Shown here piece after piece: positions 42,390 through 52,917 of a DNA stretch of 64,000 nucleotides (the first letter of the stretch is position 1; each line of letters begins with the position of its first letter). The DNA comes from Lumbricus terrestris (Eukaryota; Annelida; Clitellata; Crassiclitellata; Lumbricidae), in contig OX457047.1 of the NCBI GenBank assembly GCA_949752735.1, forward strand, positions 5,224,967-5,288,966, read 5' to 3'. Below the pieces are notes generated by a model that was given only the letters and a program-made list of their open reading frames with translations, did not search any database and was not told the DNA's origin. Made by a program: the position numbers and the translations under genes.

Positions 42390-42510
42390 ATGTATTTGCA
42401 ATTAAACGTCACTGTGTGGTTACTGTGGTAACAAAGACCATTAGCGACGCCCTCCTCCTTTATCCAGGCATTGAACTGGCACTGGCAGAGTGCAACCAGT
42501 GGCGGAGTTT
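42390..42510 (-). ncRNA. Family X small RNA, copy X11
   Basis: In minus orientation, just downstream of the promoter: TTGCACTCTGCCAGTGCCAG, then CCTGGATAAAGGAGGAGGG and GTCGCTAATGGTC. GTGACGTTTAATTGC (42412 to 42398) takes the 3'-box position. The core starts only about 30 nt from the TATA box, shorter than in X2 or X8, so the 5' hairpin is missing. Confidence 0.6.
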
Positions 42511-42533
42511 GACGCCAGTCAAAATAGTGAAGC

Positions 42534-42572
42534 TATATCTAGAATTCTTATGAACTGATTTACAGGTGTCTA
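42534..42572 (-). promoter_or_regulatory. snRNA-type PSE + TATA promoter (X11)
   Basis: TAGACACCTGTAAAT (42572 to 42558), a 16-bp spacer, TAGATATAGC. It is followed directly by a family X body. Confidence 0.68.
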
Positions 42573-42781
42573 AGCGAAAAGCTTTTAAGGCTTTTGATGC
42601 AGTGATTCTGCTGCTCCTTGATTCATACAGGAGGAATACAACGCTAATCAGTTATCAATTTCGTTACGACATGGTTGATCACAATATCTGATATTATTTG
42701 CTTTTACCTCGGTCAATCGGGCGCTGGTAGCTACATCTCACGGCTCACATGATGACCATTTCCTGATCATTATTACCTGCA

Positions 42782-42979
42782 TTGCAAAATTGCATGCAGT
42801 TGGACGAACAAAATTGCAACTGCCACGATGTCGTGATGGAATTACATCGTCTCTTCCATCAGTCGAAGGACGTCCTGAATTATATCGAATCGAATCAGTC
42901 ATTGATGAAATGTCGCAGATTAATCTTTGTAAACTTTCCGAACAGAAGTCAATCGCAACTTATCACTTACTCCATCTGA
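42782..42979 (+). other. Repeated peptide-like sequence, copy B
   Basis: A 65-codon frame with CHDVVMELHRLFHQSKDVL and IESNQSL. Homologous in sense to the minus-strand copy A 600 bp upstream, so the two copies face each other. Confidence 0.4.
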
Positions 42980-43160
42980 CGGAAGAGAATTGCGATTGGC
43001 AAATCTATTCCTTCAGTCCGAGAAACTGATCCGCTTGTATTGCCATTCAATAGGTAAGAATTGGAAAATGCAATGTCCAACTTTGATAGCGGCAGTGTTT
43101 ATCGGAAAAGGCACCAGGCTACAATTCACGTCGGACTATGGTCGTTTGGTAAAAGATTTC

Positions 43161-43200
43161 TAGACACCTTTCAAACAGTGTAAACTGATGTTATATAAGT
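43161..43200 (+). promoter_or_regulatory. snRNA-type PSE + TATA promoter
   Basis: TAGACACCTTTCAAA at 43161-43175, a 16-bp spacer, TATATAAG at 43192. A T-family retroposon (43243) lies just past the predicted start at about 43222. Confidence 0.73.
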
Positions 43201-43242
43201 CTAGACACTGATGCTATTTAGAAGTTTAGAAACTTCATTTTA

Positions 43243-43335
43243 AATAAGTGCTGTAGTATGCCAAAACTAATATCTGTCCAGGGTAACGGCCTTTGTTATC
43301 ATAGACACTGGTCAAATCTGGACCCATTCATCCAT
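43243..43335 (+). mobile_element. T-family retroposon, diverged
   Basis: AAATAAGTGCTGTAGTATGCC, CCAGGGTAACGGCC, ACTGGTCAAATCTGG and a CATTCATCC tail. Confidence 0.75.
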
Positions 43336-43436
43336 AAACACCTTTACCGTGTAATAAATTTTGTGTAATTTTGTATGAAGCTATCATCGATTGGATGATG
43401 AATTTTGTGTAGTAAGCTATAGGGCCTCGTATATTA

Positions 43437-43700
43437 TTTGTTTGTATGTTATAGCGCCCCTACAAGGTCCCTACTCAGAGGCGCTCCCGACTATAGAGCG
43501 GACACTACGTCGGAGTTTCACGCCGAAGCGCATGAGCAATTGCGAGCGAAGGATTTGCTCAGGGTAGCTATACACGGCGGCTTGAGGTGGGATCGAGCTT
43601 GCGACCTTCGGGCTCCAAGGAATCGAACACACCCCCGCATCACCGCTCCCCACATAGAGTCACAGCTCAGATACTCCTTAGAGGCGCTGCATCGATGTAC
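43437..43700 (-). mobile_element. tRNA-derived SINE, minus strand
   Basis: The minus-strand SINE body with AGTAGGGACCTTG tail, GGGAGCGCCTCTGAGTAG, CGCAATTGCTCATGCGC and a B-box region (GGGATCGAGCTTGCG read on plus). The head ends near 43660. Confidence 0.75.
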
Positions 43701-43999
43701 GGTGAATTACTGTGCATTACTGTGAATTACTGCAGATAAGTCAATGGAGAGATCTTATTTCTCTACTCAATCGCCGCCAAATCTTTGACGTCAGGAGCTG
43801 ATGATGGGAAAAGGCCACTCCACGGAGACCTCACTTGCTGGCTTCTACAGGATATTTTGGGGGCCATTGACAAATCCCACGGCAGGTGACCAGATAACCC
43901 TCTTGGCACTGTTATTATTGGCTGATGCTATCCCGCGTCAATCTTCTAGTCTACAGTCTGTCTGTGTCTGTATATCTGTCTGTCTTTGTCTCTCTTTTT

Positions 44000-44415
44000 C
44001 AATCTCTCTGTTTTGATCTCTCTTTTACTCTGTCTTAGACGCTTTTTTCCGCAGCGCATCTCATTTAGGATTGCATCTTTGGTGTGGCGATGCTTATCAG
44101 GCTGGACACCCTCTTATCTGTGTGAACTTTGCCTCCCTCTTTCCACTTGCATAGGTCGCCGCGCACTGCGCTCTGCTGTCCATGGTGACTTGATGGTTCC
44201 TTTCACTCGCTCTGCAACAATGCAGAGGCGTTCATTCTCTGTGGTTGGTCCAACAACATGGAATTGACTTCCCTTGACTATACGACACCTCCCAAGCTGT
44301 TCTCAATATCACGAACTGTTGAAGACTGTTTTTTCTCTTGATCCCGGCCGGGAGCACCTCTGAGTAGCTACCTTGAAGGGGTGCTATATAAATTCCGATT
44401 GGTTGATTGATTGAT
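44000..44415 (+). pseudogene. CR1/L2-like LINE 3' end
   Basis: Coding remnant RISFRIASLVWRCLSGW, GRRALRSAVHGDLMVP and RRSFSVVGPTTWN, then the tail GGGAGCACCTCTGAGTAG and GTGCTATATAAATTC with (GATT)n. Confidence 0.8.
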
Positions 44416-44480
44416 TTTATAAGTGTATTATAATTATAACTCGAAGCGCAGTTAATTCGCTCTGCTTTCGTTAGTTCTGT

Positions 44481-44519
44481 TAGACACCTATAAAACGTTT
44501 GCAAGCGTTGGTATATAAG
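44481..44519 (+). promoter_or_regulatory. snRNA-type PSE + TATA promoter
   Basis: TAGACACCTATAAAA at 44481-44495, a 16-bp spacer, TATATAAG at 44512. The predicted transcript begins near 44541 (AGTTGCGGTGTCAGTG). The site at 59976 has a similar GCGGTG near its start. Confidence 0.75.
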
Positions 44520-44611
44520 TGCGAGACACAAATTTGGTAAAGTTGCGGTGTCAGTGTCACTTGCAAGGAACATCAAGAAAGGCATGATTTATATAGCGCC
44601 CCATAAAAAAT

Positions 44612-44900
44612 TATGATGATGACGACGACGATGATGATGATTATTACAATTATCTTGATGACTACGATATTATTGGTGGTGGTGATGATTATGATATGAT
44701 GATGCAGATGCTGATGATAGTGATAATGATAGTCATAATGATGACAGTGTTCATAGCGACGATGATGATAATGACGATGTTAATGATGATGATAATGATA
44801 GCGATAAAGATTATGATCGTGATTATGGTGGTGGTGATGGTGATGTTGGCGATGAAGATGATGAAGATTCTTGTTCTGGTGGTGGTGATAATTAATATTA
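44612..44900. repeat. (GAT)n-rich imperfect microsatellite
   Basis: GAT/AAT/GGT triplets. It ends just upstream of the talin-like exon. Confidence 0.9.
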
Positions 44901-44981
44901 ATAAATACTGGCATTAATGATAATGCCTGATTTTTCACCAAAAAATTATGATTAATGTTAGCTGAACATTTTCTCTTTTAG

Positions 44982-45092
44982 GAAATGCTGAAGCGAAAGA
45001 ATAATAAACTGGTTCCACGTCTTCTCGACATCACGAAGGAAATCGTGGTTCGCGTCGATGAAAAGACCAAAGAGGTCATCGCCGCCAAATAA
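44982..45092 (+). CDS. Talin-like FERM F3 exon
   Basis: A polypyrimidine tract and AG (TTTTCTCTTTTAG) are followed by 36 codons, EMLKRKNNKLVPRLLDITKE then IVVRVDEKTKEVI and AAK, before TAA. NKLVPRLLxITKE and RVDEKTKEVI are the signature of the talin head F3 (PTB-like) subdomain, which binds integrin beta tails in focal adhesions. No other talin exon is seen in the window. A good GT donor is lacking: GTCATC after KTKE, or GTTAAC after the stop. It is either one exon of a host gene with long introns, with donor uncertain, or a stray duplicated exon. Confidence 0.65.
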   Translation, partial: EMLKRKNNKLVPRLLDITKEIVVRVDEKTKEVIAAK

Positions 45093-45109
45093 GTTAACTA
45101 AATTTATTA

Positions 45110-45410
45110 TTTTTCTTTTTAACCATTTACCTGCCAAAGTGTTGTAAATGTAGGAATAAGGGGTTAATTATTAGGACACAGGTGACATGACAGAAGGCTC
45201 CTAATGATACATTCAAGAACCATGAATTGTTACTATGTAACAGTGGTTTGTTAGTATGGAGTGTTCAATATGACAATGGATAAATGCAGGGAGAGTTGAA
45301 GATGGACAGATAGAAGGAGTGAGAAGAGTTTAAAATCTGGTTTCTTGCATTGTCTGTAAAAAACAAACTGAGAGTAAATTCGGTTATAAAGTATGACAGC
45401 AGCATTGGCT
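45110..45410. other. No gene seen
   Basis: Unremarkable sequence between the talin-like exon and the X12 locus. Confidence 0.4.
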
Positions 45411-45417
45411 TCAGGTT

Positions 45418-45600
45418 AAAATCAAAGGTCACAAGCGTCGTCCTCCTCTTTTTCCAGGAATTGGACTGTCACTGTGAGAGTACGAATCACAAGAGTCGCC
45501 CTCCTCTTTTTCCAGGATTTGGACTGGCAATGTGAGAGTACGAAACGTGGCAGAGTTTTATTTATGAAGCATTGATTACTTTTAATGCATCAGACATCCG
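45418..45600 (-). ncRNA. Family X small RNA, copy X12, tandem double core
   Basis: Two family X cores in tandem on the minus strand (45545-45490 and 45476-45425), each with TTCGTACTCTCACA, CAGTCCAA, CCTGGAAAAAGAGGAGG and a following GACGAC/GACTC. They are about 85% identical. The unit is about 66 bp, so one transcript could carry two hairpins. Confidence 0.6.
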
Positions 45601-45621
45601 AAAAATGTTAACAAGTTATTT

Positions 45622-45660
45622 ATTTTATAGTTGAAGCTCCAACCTCTAAAGAGGTGTCTA
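45622..45660 (-). promoter_or_regulatory. snRNA-type PSE + TATA promoter (X12)
   Basis: TAGACACCTCTTTAG (45660 to 45646), a 16-bp spacer, TATAAAATAA. The double family X core follows about 75 nt after the TATA box. Confidence 0.7.
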
Positions 45661-45719
45661 AAATTGTCCGCAAATGATATAATTATACAAAGTTTCTCAG
45701 ACGACGGATTTTGAAACAG

Positions 45720-46040
45720 TGATATTTCAGTTTTAAAAATAACTCTCAATTTAAATTCTAACTCAGTTCTAAAGGTCCTAATTTCAGTTCCGACGATTCT
45801 ATTCCTAATCTAAAAATAATTCGTATTTTAAGTTCTAATTCAAGTTCTAAAATAATTTCAATTCTAATCCAAGTTCTCAAATACTTTCTGCTCTTATTCA
45901 AGTTTTCAAACACTTTCTGTTCTGATTCAAGTTCTCAACTAATTTCTGTTCTAATTCAAGTTATCAAAATATTTTTTGTTCAGATTAAAGTTCTCGAATA
46001 ATTTCAATTCTAATTGAAGTTCTCAAATAACTTCAGATCT
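45720..46040. repeat. Degenerate minisatellite (TTCTAATTCAAGTTCT)
   Basis: Roughly 35-bp imperfect repeats of TTCTAATTCAAGTTCTCAAA and ATTTCTG. No coding potential. Confidence 0.8.
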
Positions 46041-46301
46041 AGGGGCCAAATTAGCCTAAAGCCAGTTCTTTCCAATTTTTCAAGTTATATTCTTCTGGGG
46101 GAGGGATGCTATTAATTATTATACGGGGATGCTCTATTTCGTGACACAGGATTTGTTCCACAAACGCCAGTGGTGATTTGTTCTGCACCATGATTTGCTT
46201 GAATTTTCACTATAAATATAAACCCCAAACTGTTTTTCCTCCCACCTAGTTTCCCCTAAAAGAATTCATGATGACTTTCGTGCCTTAAGAACATCAACCC
46301 T

Positions 46302-46341
46302 TAAACACCTTTTTATAGTTGTCTAATTGCCTTATATATAA
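46302..46341 (+). promoter_or_regulatory. snRNA-type PSE + TATA promoter
   Basis: TAAACACCTTTTTAT at 46302-46316, a 16-bp spacer, TATATATAAGG at 46333. No family X core follows. Confidence 0.7.
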
Positions 46342-46937
46342 GGATGAAGCGCGATCTGATCACATTCCGGTTGCATAAGTTGTATTTCTCGTTATTTATT
46401 ATTGTCGAATTTTCAAATTGATTCCGAATTATCGTTCTTATTCTCTTGAACGGAAATTAATGATTTTACTTCTAGTCTATATTTCCGTTGATGAAAGTAT
46501 CACTGTTTTGGTGCATAGTAGTTTTTTTAAATAGATTTTAATGACGTGGCCGTTGACTACTGTTCGCCGATGGGGCCTCATCACCAAACAGCTTTACTCT
46601 GGTTTGTCCCACTATTAACCCTTGAACGGTAACCTTTTTTTACACCGGTCCTCGGTAACCTGGGGGTGTTTTCTACCCCCGGGGGTAACTGCTGTTGTTT
46701 GTGAGGTAGGAACGAATTTTTCTAAACGATACAGTAGGCCTACATCATAGTTTGATAATATTCTTTGTATTAGGTATTCTATGTAGAGGACTGACGTCAT
46801 TACTATGACGTCATTGCGTTATTGACATAAAACCAACAGTCGCTTTTGCTAATATTCATGTTATTGAATGTTTTTCTCTTATTATTACGATTACCGTTAC
46901 TGCTAGCATAACTATTACTCCTATAAATTTTCTGGGC

Positions 46938-47390
46938 ATGGCTGCAAGACACAGGCGGCTTAATGCAGCTCAAGCATTAGTTTCCATTCAGGAATGGATA
47001 GACGCGGAACGTTGCGATGATGATGACGAAGAGGCCGCAGACGTTTTGACCAGTGAGTCAGAATTTGACGCCGGTGAGGAAGTTGACAATGTAGAGTTGA
47101 ACGACGCTACTTCGAGTTCTGCCGAAGATGAATCTGCCGAAGATGAAACAACACACGATGAAGAACCAGACGAGTGCATTTCAAAAGACAAGACGCTAAC
47201 ATGGAGTAGCCTTCCACTGCAGCCGCCTCTAGGTCGTCGCGGTAAGCATAACATCGTCCGCGAACGTTGTTCAGTGACAATTGATAAGGCACTACTGGCA
47301 GATCCAAGGATGTGCGTCGAACATTTCCTGGATGAGAAGTTCATGACAACTGTTCTCCAACATACAAACGAAGAATTAGAAGTCGAGTAA
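46938..47390 (+). pseudogene. piggyBac transposase N-terminal part
   Basis: 150 codons: MAARHRRLNAAQALVSIQEW, an acidic Ser/Asp/Glu-rich region (about residues 28-80, DDDDEEAADVL), then a WSSLPLQPPLGRRGKHN stretch and FLDEKFMTTVLQHTN. This order is typical of the N-terminus of piggyBac (PGBD-type) transposases. The RNase-H-like DDD catalytic core is entirely missing. The frame stops at 47388, one base out of register with the C-terminal domain. Confidence 0.8.
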
Positions 47391-47394
47391 ACGT

Positions 47395-47541
47395 GGTCGA
47401 TGTCATGCATGCACCAGAAAAAAAGATAACAAAGTTGAAAATCAATGCATTGAATGTGAACAATTTGTTTGTCAGCAGCATGCTGAAAAGAAGCTAATAT
47501 GCAGGAGCTGTAGGCCTACAATTGAAGATGTCTTAGCATAA
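47395..47541 (+). pseudogene. piggyBac C-terminal cysteine-rich domain
   Basis: In the +1 frame relative to the N-terminal part: GRCHACTRKKDNKVENQC, then IECEQFVCQQHAEK and ICRSC, ending TAA at 47539-47541. The CxxC...CxxC...CxxxH...CxxC pattern is the zinc-binding CRD that recognises the transposon ends. It is shorter than the frame cut-off, hence easily missed. Confidence 0.8.
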
Positions 47542-48066
47542 AAGATAATATCACTTGAGTTTTTGTTTTGTATGTTATCTAGGTGTAAAGATACCATATG
47601 TTATTTGTTTGGATATGAACTAAGAATTTTAGATTCTCCTTTGCAATTAGGTTTTCTTCATAACATCTCGTTTTTCGCCACCATAATTATTGAAAATATG
47701 TTGACAGTAGCCCGAGGGGGGCCCTATGCATAATTTTTTTTAAAGAAATTGAAGGATGGTCAATATTAGGAAAAGTCACCAAAGCGATTGTAAAAATGTC
47801 TAGTACTTCCTTTAATAGCAGCAGTTACAACAGTCTGGGGGTAGAAATTACCCCCAGGTTACCGTTCAATGGTTAAGAATTTGGCAGTGTGCATTGTTTA
47901 TGGGTTAAACTGTGGCTTGTTGAAGTGTAGTGTTAGACTACTAACAGACATTGTTTAGAATAATTTTCGTTTATTGAACAATCCGGTTGACAGACTGCAA
48001 CCGGTGACAGTAAGCGGTTATGCAGCTGTCTTAATTAACATCAATCTTGACCACTAACAGAACAGA

Positions 48067-48170
48067 CAGCCTACAAGGCATGTCCTCCCTACGGGGCATG
48101 GGAAATCGAACTCAGCTCAGCTGATCTCCATGCCAGTGCGTCATCCAATGCGCCACTGTATTGCTTAGAT
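48067..48170 (-). mobile_element. tRNA-like SINE head
   Basis: In minus orientation an A-box-like TGGCGCATTGGATGACG and a B-box-like GAGTTCGATTTCC, 40 bp apart, ending GGGCATGGGA. It may be a tRNA pseudogene or SINE head; the acceptor stem is not convincing for a working tRNA. Confidence 0.45.
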
Positions 48171-48179
48171 GTATTGCCT

Positions 48180-48640
48180 TAGCATAATCCTATTATTTAA
48201 GCGTATTGTTTATGCATATTAGTTGAGCCTATTGCGTAAGCGTATAATTGTCAAGATGTGTTGCATAAGTGTATTATTTAGACATGTTGTTTTGTCAAAT
48301 TGATTAAGTACATTTTTAAAGCTTATTGCTAAAGCATGTTGTTTGAATAGCGACAATATGCAATACAGATAAATGTATACAAAATGGGTCGACCAACATA
48401 TCGGATTGATTCTTTTGAACCAATGGTCATGGTTTTTCCGAAGCAGGTCAACGTTTGCTGGGTCGACCAACGAGACATCTTCTGTCGATAAAATGGTCTC
48501 ACTTGGGTGGACCAGCGGGTTTTTTCGTCCGTAAAAAGTCTTATAATATTCAACTGTGAGTCTCGTCGGGTCGAAATCATGTTGTCTGTCGATTCAAATG
48601 TCGTTTTTGGTTGACACATGTTGAGAATAGGTAGAAGAGA
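48180..48640. other. No gene seen
   Basis: Weak tandem similarity (TAAGCGTATTG-type units at 48185-48320). Nothing else is supported. Confidence 0.4.
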
Positions 48641-48716
48641 ATGAGATGAGACGAGAAGATGGTTGGGGAGCACTTCCGTTGGACCCGTTACCGGAACAGC
48701 CAACGGAAATCGCGGC

Positions 48717-48833
<117 letters not shown>

Positions 48834-49119
48834 AGAGGAAGAATTGGATCGCCTGCAGAAAAAGGAGAAACAGAAGACATATAGACAGACAGTCAGATGC
48901 AAAGAGACAGCGACAAAGAGAAGAACAGAGACATATTGAGAGAGGAGGCGGTTGAGTGACTGTAACTGATATTAGAGATCGCCATAATACATGTAGCTCC
49001 TCTCCAAGTACTCTCTCGGTAAACTGTACGTGACCTATTATAATAAAGACGGGCTTGTCTATTTCAATTGCATCTTACTCCACTGTCCTTTAAGGATGAG
49101 GAACGCCGCATCTTTCTTT

Positions 49120-49222
49120 GTTCGTGGTTGTGCTGGGAGCGCGTTTGAGAAGCTTATTGAAGGGGCGCTATATAAATGCTTTGAATGAATGAATGAATGA
49201 ATGAACGAACGAATGAATGAAT
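49120..49222 (+). mobile_element. CR1/L2-type tail with (AATG)n
   Basis: CTGGGAGCGCGTTTGAGAAG, GGGGCGCTATATAAATGC, then AATG/AACG repeats at 49184-49222. Confidence 0.75.
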
Positions 49223-49229
49223 CTTTAAA

Positions 49230-50520
49230 GTGATTGAGCTTATCAGGATGAGGAACGCTCAGGGCCGCATTAAGGCTAGTGCGGGCCCGGGTGCTGTGGT
49301 AACCTTGCGGGCCCTCCCCTCAGTTTTCTGTCAGCCACTGGTCTACCATGGAGGCACACATAGGCTACATGTAGGCTAATTATACCGTGTTTCCTAATGA
49401 GTATACACTATGCAGCCAAGGGATACTTTTCCTTTGGTACGCGTGTAATTGTTTCTAAGGAAAAGTTTCCTACACTAGAAGTGTAATAGGTCTACAATAC
49501 GTGACAGAAGGAACGAACGACTAGATTCCTCAATTGCTATTTATATTTATTTTATAAGCCCTATGCTTATGTTCCATCCAGTTGATTTTCTTCATTGTTC
49601 CCCACGTCCACATTTCGAAGACCTCCGGTCTTCTTATGATTAGGCCTATATTGCTTGCTCTCATAGTCCATGTCTCAAATCCAAACAACACTACGTGCAC
49701 TCCATGTCAATGTTTTATCATCCGTTTCTCTGGATTCCTGTTTTCTCTTTTCCTTTCAGTTTATCGTTTATTCTTAAATTTAAATTTATGAGCTCCTTCT
49801 TCCTATTTTCAGGTCTAATAAAATATAGCATCATATTTCTTTCACAGATTCCAATAATATCGTGGCAAACCGCTCTTATGAGCGTCATGATCTTCTTGCA
49901 CCAATTTATCCAGGTCTAGGAATTATCGAAGAGTAGGCCTACACAGTGAAGAGATCGAGACAAAGGAAGTGGGTAGGATACAGGCCTGAGGGCAGACTCA
50001 CTGCGAATAATGGTCATGAAGGAAAAATGAAGGGAAGCGAACAAGAGGTGGACCACGACAGGTTATGGATAATATAGCAAATGGATAACCCTATGGAAAG
50101 TTTGAGCAAGAGGCATCGGACATTTCAGCCAGCCTCAGAGGCAGAAAACATGAGAAGATGATATGCTAGCCTATGATAGGTTTAGGAAATTAAGAGTTAT
50201 GCAATAACATGTCTTCTGACGTTATTTCTCTTATTATTATTTTTAAAGAAGCCAGTCAAAATGATTGACCCGCATGGCCTAATTTAAGATGACCCATCGC
50301 TGTTGATACTTCCCAAACAGGGCTGGTGTCATGCGAGATACTATCCGGCAACAGAAACTATCCGAAAACTTCTGTCATTGGTTCACGTGACATATGACGT
50401 CAGAGAGCAACGCTAGAGTCTATTTGCATATGGTGCAAAGACAGCCGCTCCTTCAAAATTCATTCCTGATAAAATTAATATAGACCTCTACTCGTCACAG
50501 ACAGGAACAAACTTTTAACG
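49230..50520. other. No gene I can support
   Basis: Contains GCGGGCCCGGGTGC-type fragments (49280-49320) and a stretch with AAGTGGGTAGGATACAGG-like sequence, but no terminal repeats or domains. Short hydrophobic frames at 49582-49919 are compositional. Confidence 0.4.
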
Positions 50521-50524
50521 ATGC

Positions 50525-50564
50525 ATCTATATACTGTGCTCTAAAATCAATTTGAAGGTGTCGA
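50525..50564 (-). promoter_or_regulatory. snRNA-type PSE + TATA promoter, minus strand
   Basis: TCGACACCTTCAAAT (50564 to 50550), a 16-bp spacer, TATATAGATG. The predicted start is near 50503. No family X core follows. Confidence 0.68.
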
Positions 50565-50606
50565 ACAACAGCATCAGTTTTAGAAACCATTTTTTTTCAA
50601 TAGCAT

Positions 50607-50859
50607 TATTGGCGGAGTTTGTTTTTCGCTCTTTGGGGGCAGGAAAAATTTGGTGCAGGACTAGACTCGCCGAGAAAAAATTGTTTCCCGGCCCAAAAAG
50701 TTGATGGCTTTTTTTAGTCGTCAAGTTTCAATAGTACTCTCATGAAAAGTACTACATTTCCTCGGCCAAAACAGATGATGACCTTTTTTTAGTCATTCAA
50801 AATTTCGCGTGGGGGACTAAGCCTGAAAAAAGGTTAAAAAAACATAAACTCCGCCCATG
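50607..50859. mobile_element. 253-bp hAT MITE (GGCGGAGTTTG family)
   Basis: The ends TATTGGCGGAGTTTG and AAACTCCGCCCATG carry perfect TSD aatagcat at 50599-50606 and 50860-50867. It contains two GATGACC/TTTTTTTAGTC blocks. Confidence 0.9.
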
Positions 50860-50911
50860 AATAGCATCTTGTGACCGATTACTTCCGCTAGCGACGTTGA
50901 GTATAATAAAG

Positions 50912-50990
50912 GTGACTGGCGTTGCCTTCCCTCTTTTTCCAGACTTGAGACTGGCACCATACAAATGGTGGCAGTTGTGTTACGTATCTT
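50912..50990 (-). ncRNA. Family X core, copy X13 (no promoter seen)
   Basis: In minus orientation TGGTGCCAGTCTCAAG, then TCTGGAAAAAGAGGGAAGG and GCAACGCCAGTC. No PSE within 150 bp on its 5' side. Confidence 0.4.
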
Positions 50991-51186
50991 CGGTGTGTAG
51001 TATTTTGTATTGCGTATTATATCATAGCTTATAACACAACGCCTCAGACCAGCCTAACCTGATTTAATTAGACTAGCTGAACTATCAATGGAATTGGCGC
51101 CATTTAAAAGTATGGCAACGTTATTGTTTTGTAACTGAGATGCCTCGGTTTTATTTCTCGTCCAATGAAATATTAACGGCACTCGC

Positions 51187-51226
51187 TGAACACCTTTAAG
51201 ACAGTTGTAAAATTTGTATTTTATTT
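51187..51226 (+). promoter_or_regulatory. snRNA-type PSE + TATA-like promoter
   Basis: TGAACACCTTTAAGA at 51187-51201, about 15-16 bp, TATTTTATTT at 51217. Confidence 0.5.
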
Positions 51227-51319
51227 TTACAGCGTCCACCTAAAAGTGATGAAGTGGTCACGCCCATAAATTATAGTTTAATGCAAGGTCAACGGAAATG
51301 CTTACGAGTATGCGTAATT

Positions 51320-51530
51320 GTTATATCACCCCTTCAAGCTCTACACTCAGAGGCGCTCCCGGCTACAGCGCGGACACTGCATCAGAGTTTCACGAGGAAG
51401 CGTTGAGCAATTGCGAGTGAAGGACTTGCCCAAGGTCCCTACGCGGTGACTTGAGGTGGATTCGAACCTGCAACCCTCTCTCTGGCTGCAAGGCAACGAA
51501 CATACCCATAACACCACCGCGCCCCATAAT
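51320..51530 (-). mobile_element. tRNA-derived SINE, minus strand, complete
   Basis: On the minus strand it begins GGGGCGCGGTGGTGTTATGG (A box), then the B box GGTTCGAATCC near 51468, ACCTTGGGCAAGTCC, CGCAATTGCTCAACG and the tail GGGAGCGCCTCTGAGTG, GAAGGGGTGATATAAC. The best-preserved SINE of the window together with 14669. Confidence 0.88.
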
Positions 51531-51534
51531 TATC

Positions 51535-52380
51535 TTTAGATCATACTGAAAAGCACACATGATTCAATCAATTGAATGATAATCATCCCCTTCTTACGCC
51601 ACAATTCATATTTAAGTTAGTCACCAATTCGTAATAGCCATCTCTGTGTTCGTGCAAGCGAGGACCTGGATTGGAACCATAGGCGCAATCACGTCCTAAA
51701 AGTTGGGGAGGGGACCATAATGAATCACGTCCTAAAAGTTGGGGGACCATAATAATAAAGCTAGGGGACCACTCAAAAGTTGGGGCGACGCGTCCCGTGG
51801 GTCCCATAGGGTGGTTGCGCCTATGCTTGGAACTATTTAGTTAACATGATTTTTATGTGGCCTACATTTCAAACGTGTCGTGTGAGGTCGCTGCAATATT
51901 TATTATTTGCAATAATATCTGGTCGATGGCCAATATAGATAATAATATGATATTGTCCAATCAGAATTTCCTTTATAATTATTTTCTTTCGTCTGAAAAA
52001 GACATTTTACTTCTATATACACCATAACTCTAAAATAATAATTATGGCCTTTGAAATTTTTTACATGACCGTTTCGTACCGGTCAATAATTATTATGAAG
52101 GAGCGACTGTTTCGCCTTTCTGTAAGCCATGCATGCATTAATTAAGCGACGAGCTTTATTATAATAAGGCCACATTGGTTTGCAAGCGTACGCATGGTCT
52201 GTTTTCTGTCGCCTCGTTGGCAGGCGACGTTTATTTGTCTATGGTCTCGGTGGCTGGATGTCTCAGTTAAACTACCCTTATGGAACGTCTTGTGAGCTTC
52301 TATTTCGTTCGATCAGCTTCATGGTAACACTGGCATTCGTGCGTAAGAGTTGTAGACGGATATCTTTCATTGCGCGCGAT
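51535..52380. other. No gene seen
   Basis: A short repeat of AAAGTTGGGGGACCA/AATCACGTCC (51690-51780). The remainder is unremarkable. Confidence 0.4.
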
Positions 52381-52387
52381 GGGAAGG

Positions 52388-52480
52388 CAGTGGCGGCGCC
52401 AGACACTTTTTGTAGCCAGGGCATAGCCAGGGCAGTCATACAAGTAACCAGGGCAGAGGTCGAGTCGCGTGCTCGGTAGT
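52388..52480. mobile_element. Left end of CAGTGGCGGCGCC hAT family
   Basis: GGCAGTGGCGGCGCCAGACA matches the left end at 24701 and 36835; no right end found. Confidence 0.45.
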
Positions 52481-52497
52481 ACGGGGTTACTACGATT

Positions 52498-52575
52498 CGA
52501 GAATACAGGACGTCCTTAGGCTGATCGCATAGATGATGGACTTCTATCGGGACATCGTGTTACAGCTGCACGATG
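52498..52575 (-). other. Repeated peptide-like sequence, copy C
   Basis: Minus frame HDVPIEVHHLCDQPKDVLYS, matching copies A (42015) and B (42782). Confidence 0.35.
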
Positions 52576-52917
52576 TGCCTTAGGCGTATAAGATAGCATA
52601 ACGGTTCTGGAAAATGCGATGCATAAGTCCAGTTATGTAATATTATGGCATTTCATATCTAATAATAAATAGCAATTGTTATCACCATTTAATTATGCCA
52701 TAGTAAAATGGTAATGACAAGTACTATATATTATTATATACTTATCATAATTATAAACTTTAATAATAGTACCCTTAATAGTTAAAATAACAGTCATCAT
52801 TTCTGACTGCAGTCATCACTTAATGCTATTTTAACAGAAGTACCTAGATGACTATTTGTAACGAATTTGTCATCACAATTAAACACAACTGCAAATCCAA
52901 CCCGGCGTGTTTCGGTG

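Larger units (their letters stand above)
46619..47872 (+). mobile_element. piggyBac element with internally deleted transposase
   Basis: TTAA at 46615-46618 and 47873-47876, with inverted ends CCCTTGAACGGTAACC and GGTTACCGTTCAATGG. Further in, GGGGGTGTTTTCTACCCCC and GGGGGTAGAAATTACCCCC are subterminal repeats. The 1254-bp length is short for an autonomous piggyBac, usually over 2 kb. It encodes only the two ends of a transposase (see 46938 and 47395). Confidence 0.92.

Noticed and set aside
48067..48170. Functional tRNA gene
   Set aside because: A- and B-box-like strings are present, but the acceptor stem and anticodon arm do not fold convincingly; a SINE head is more likely.
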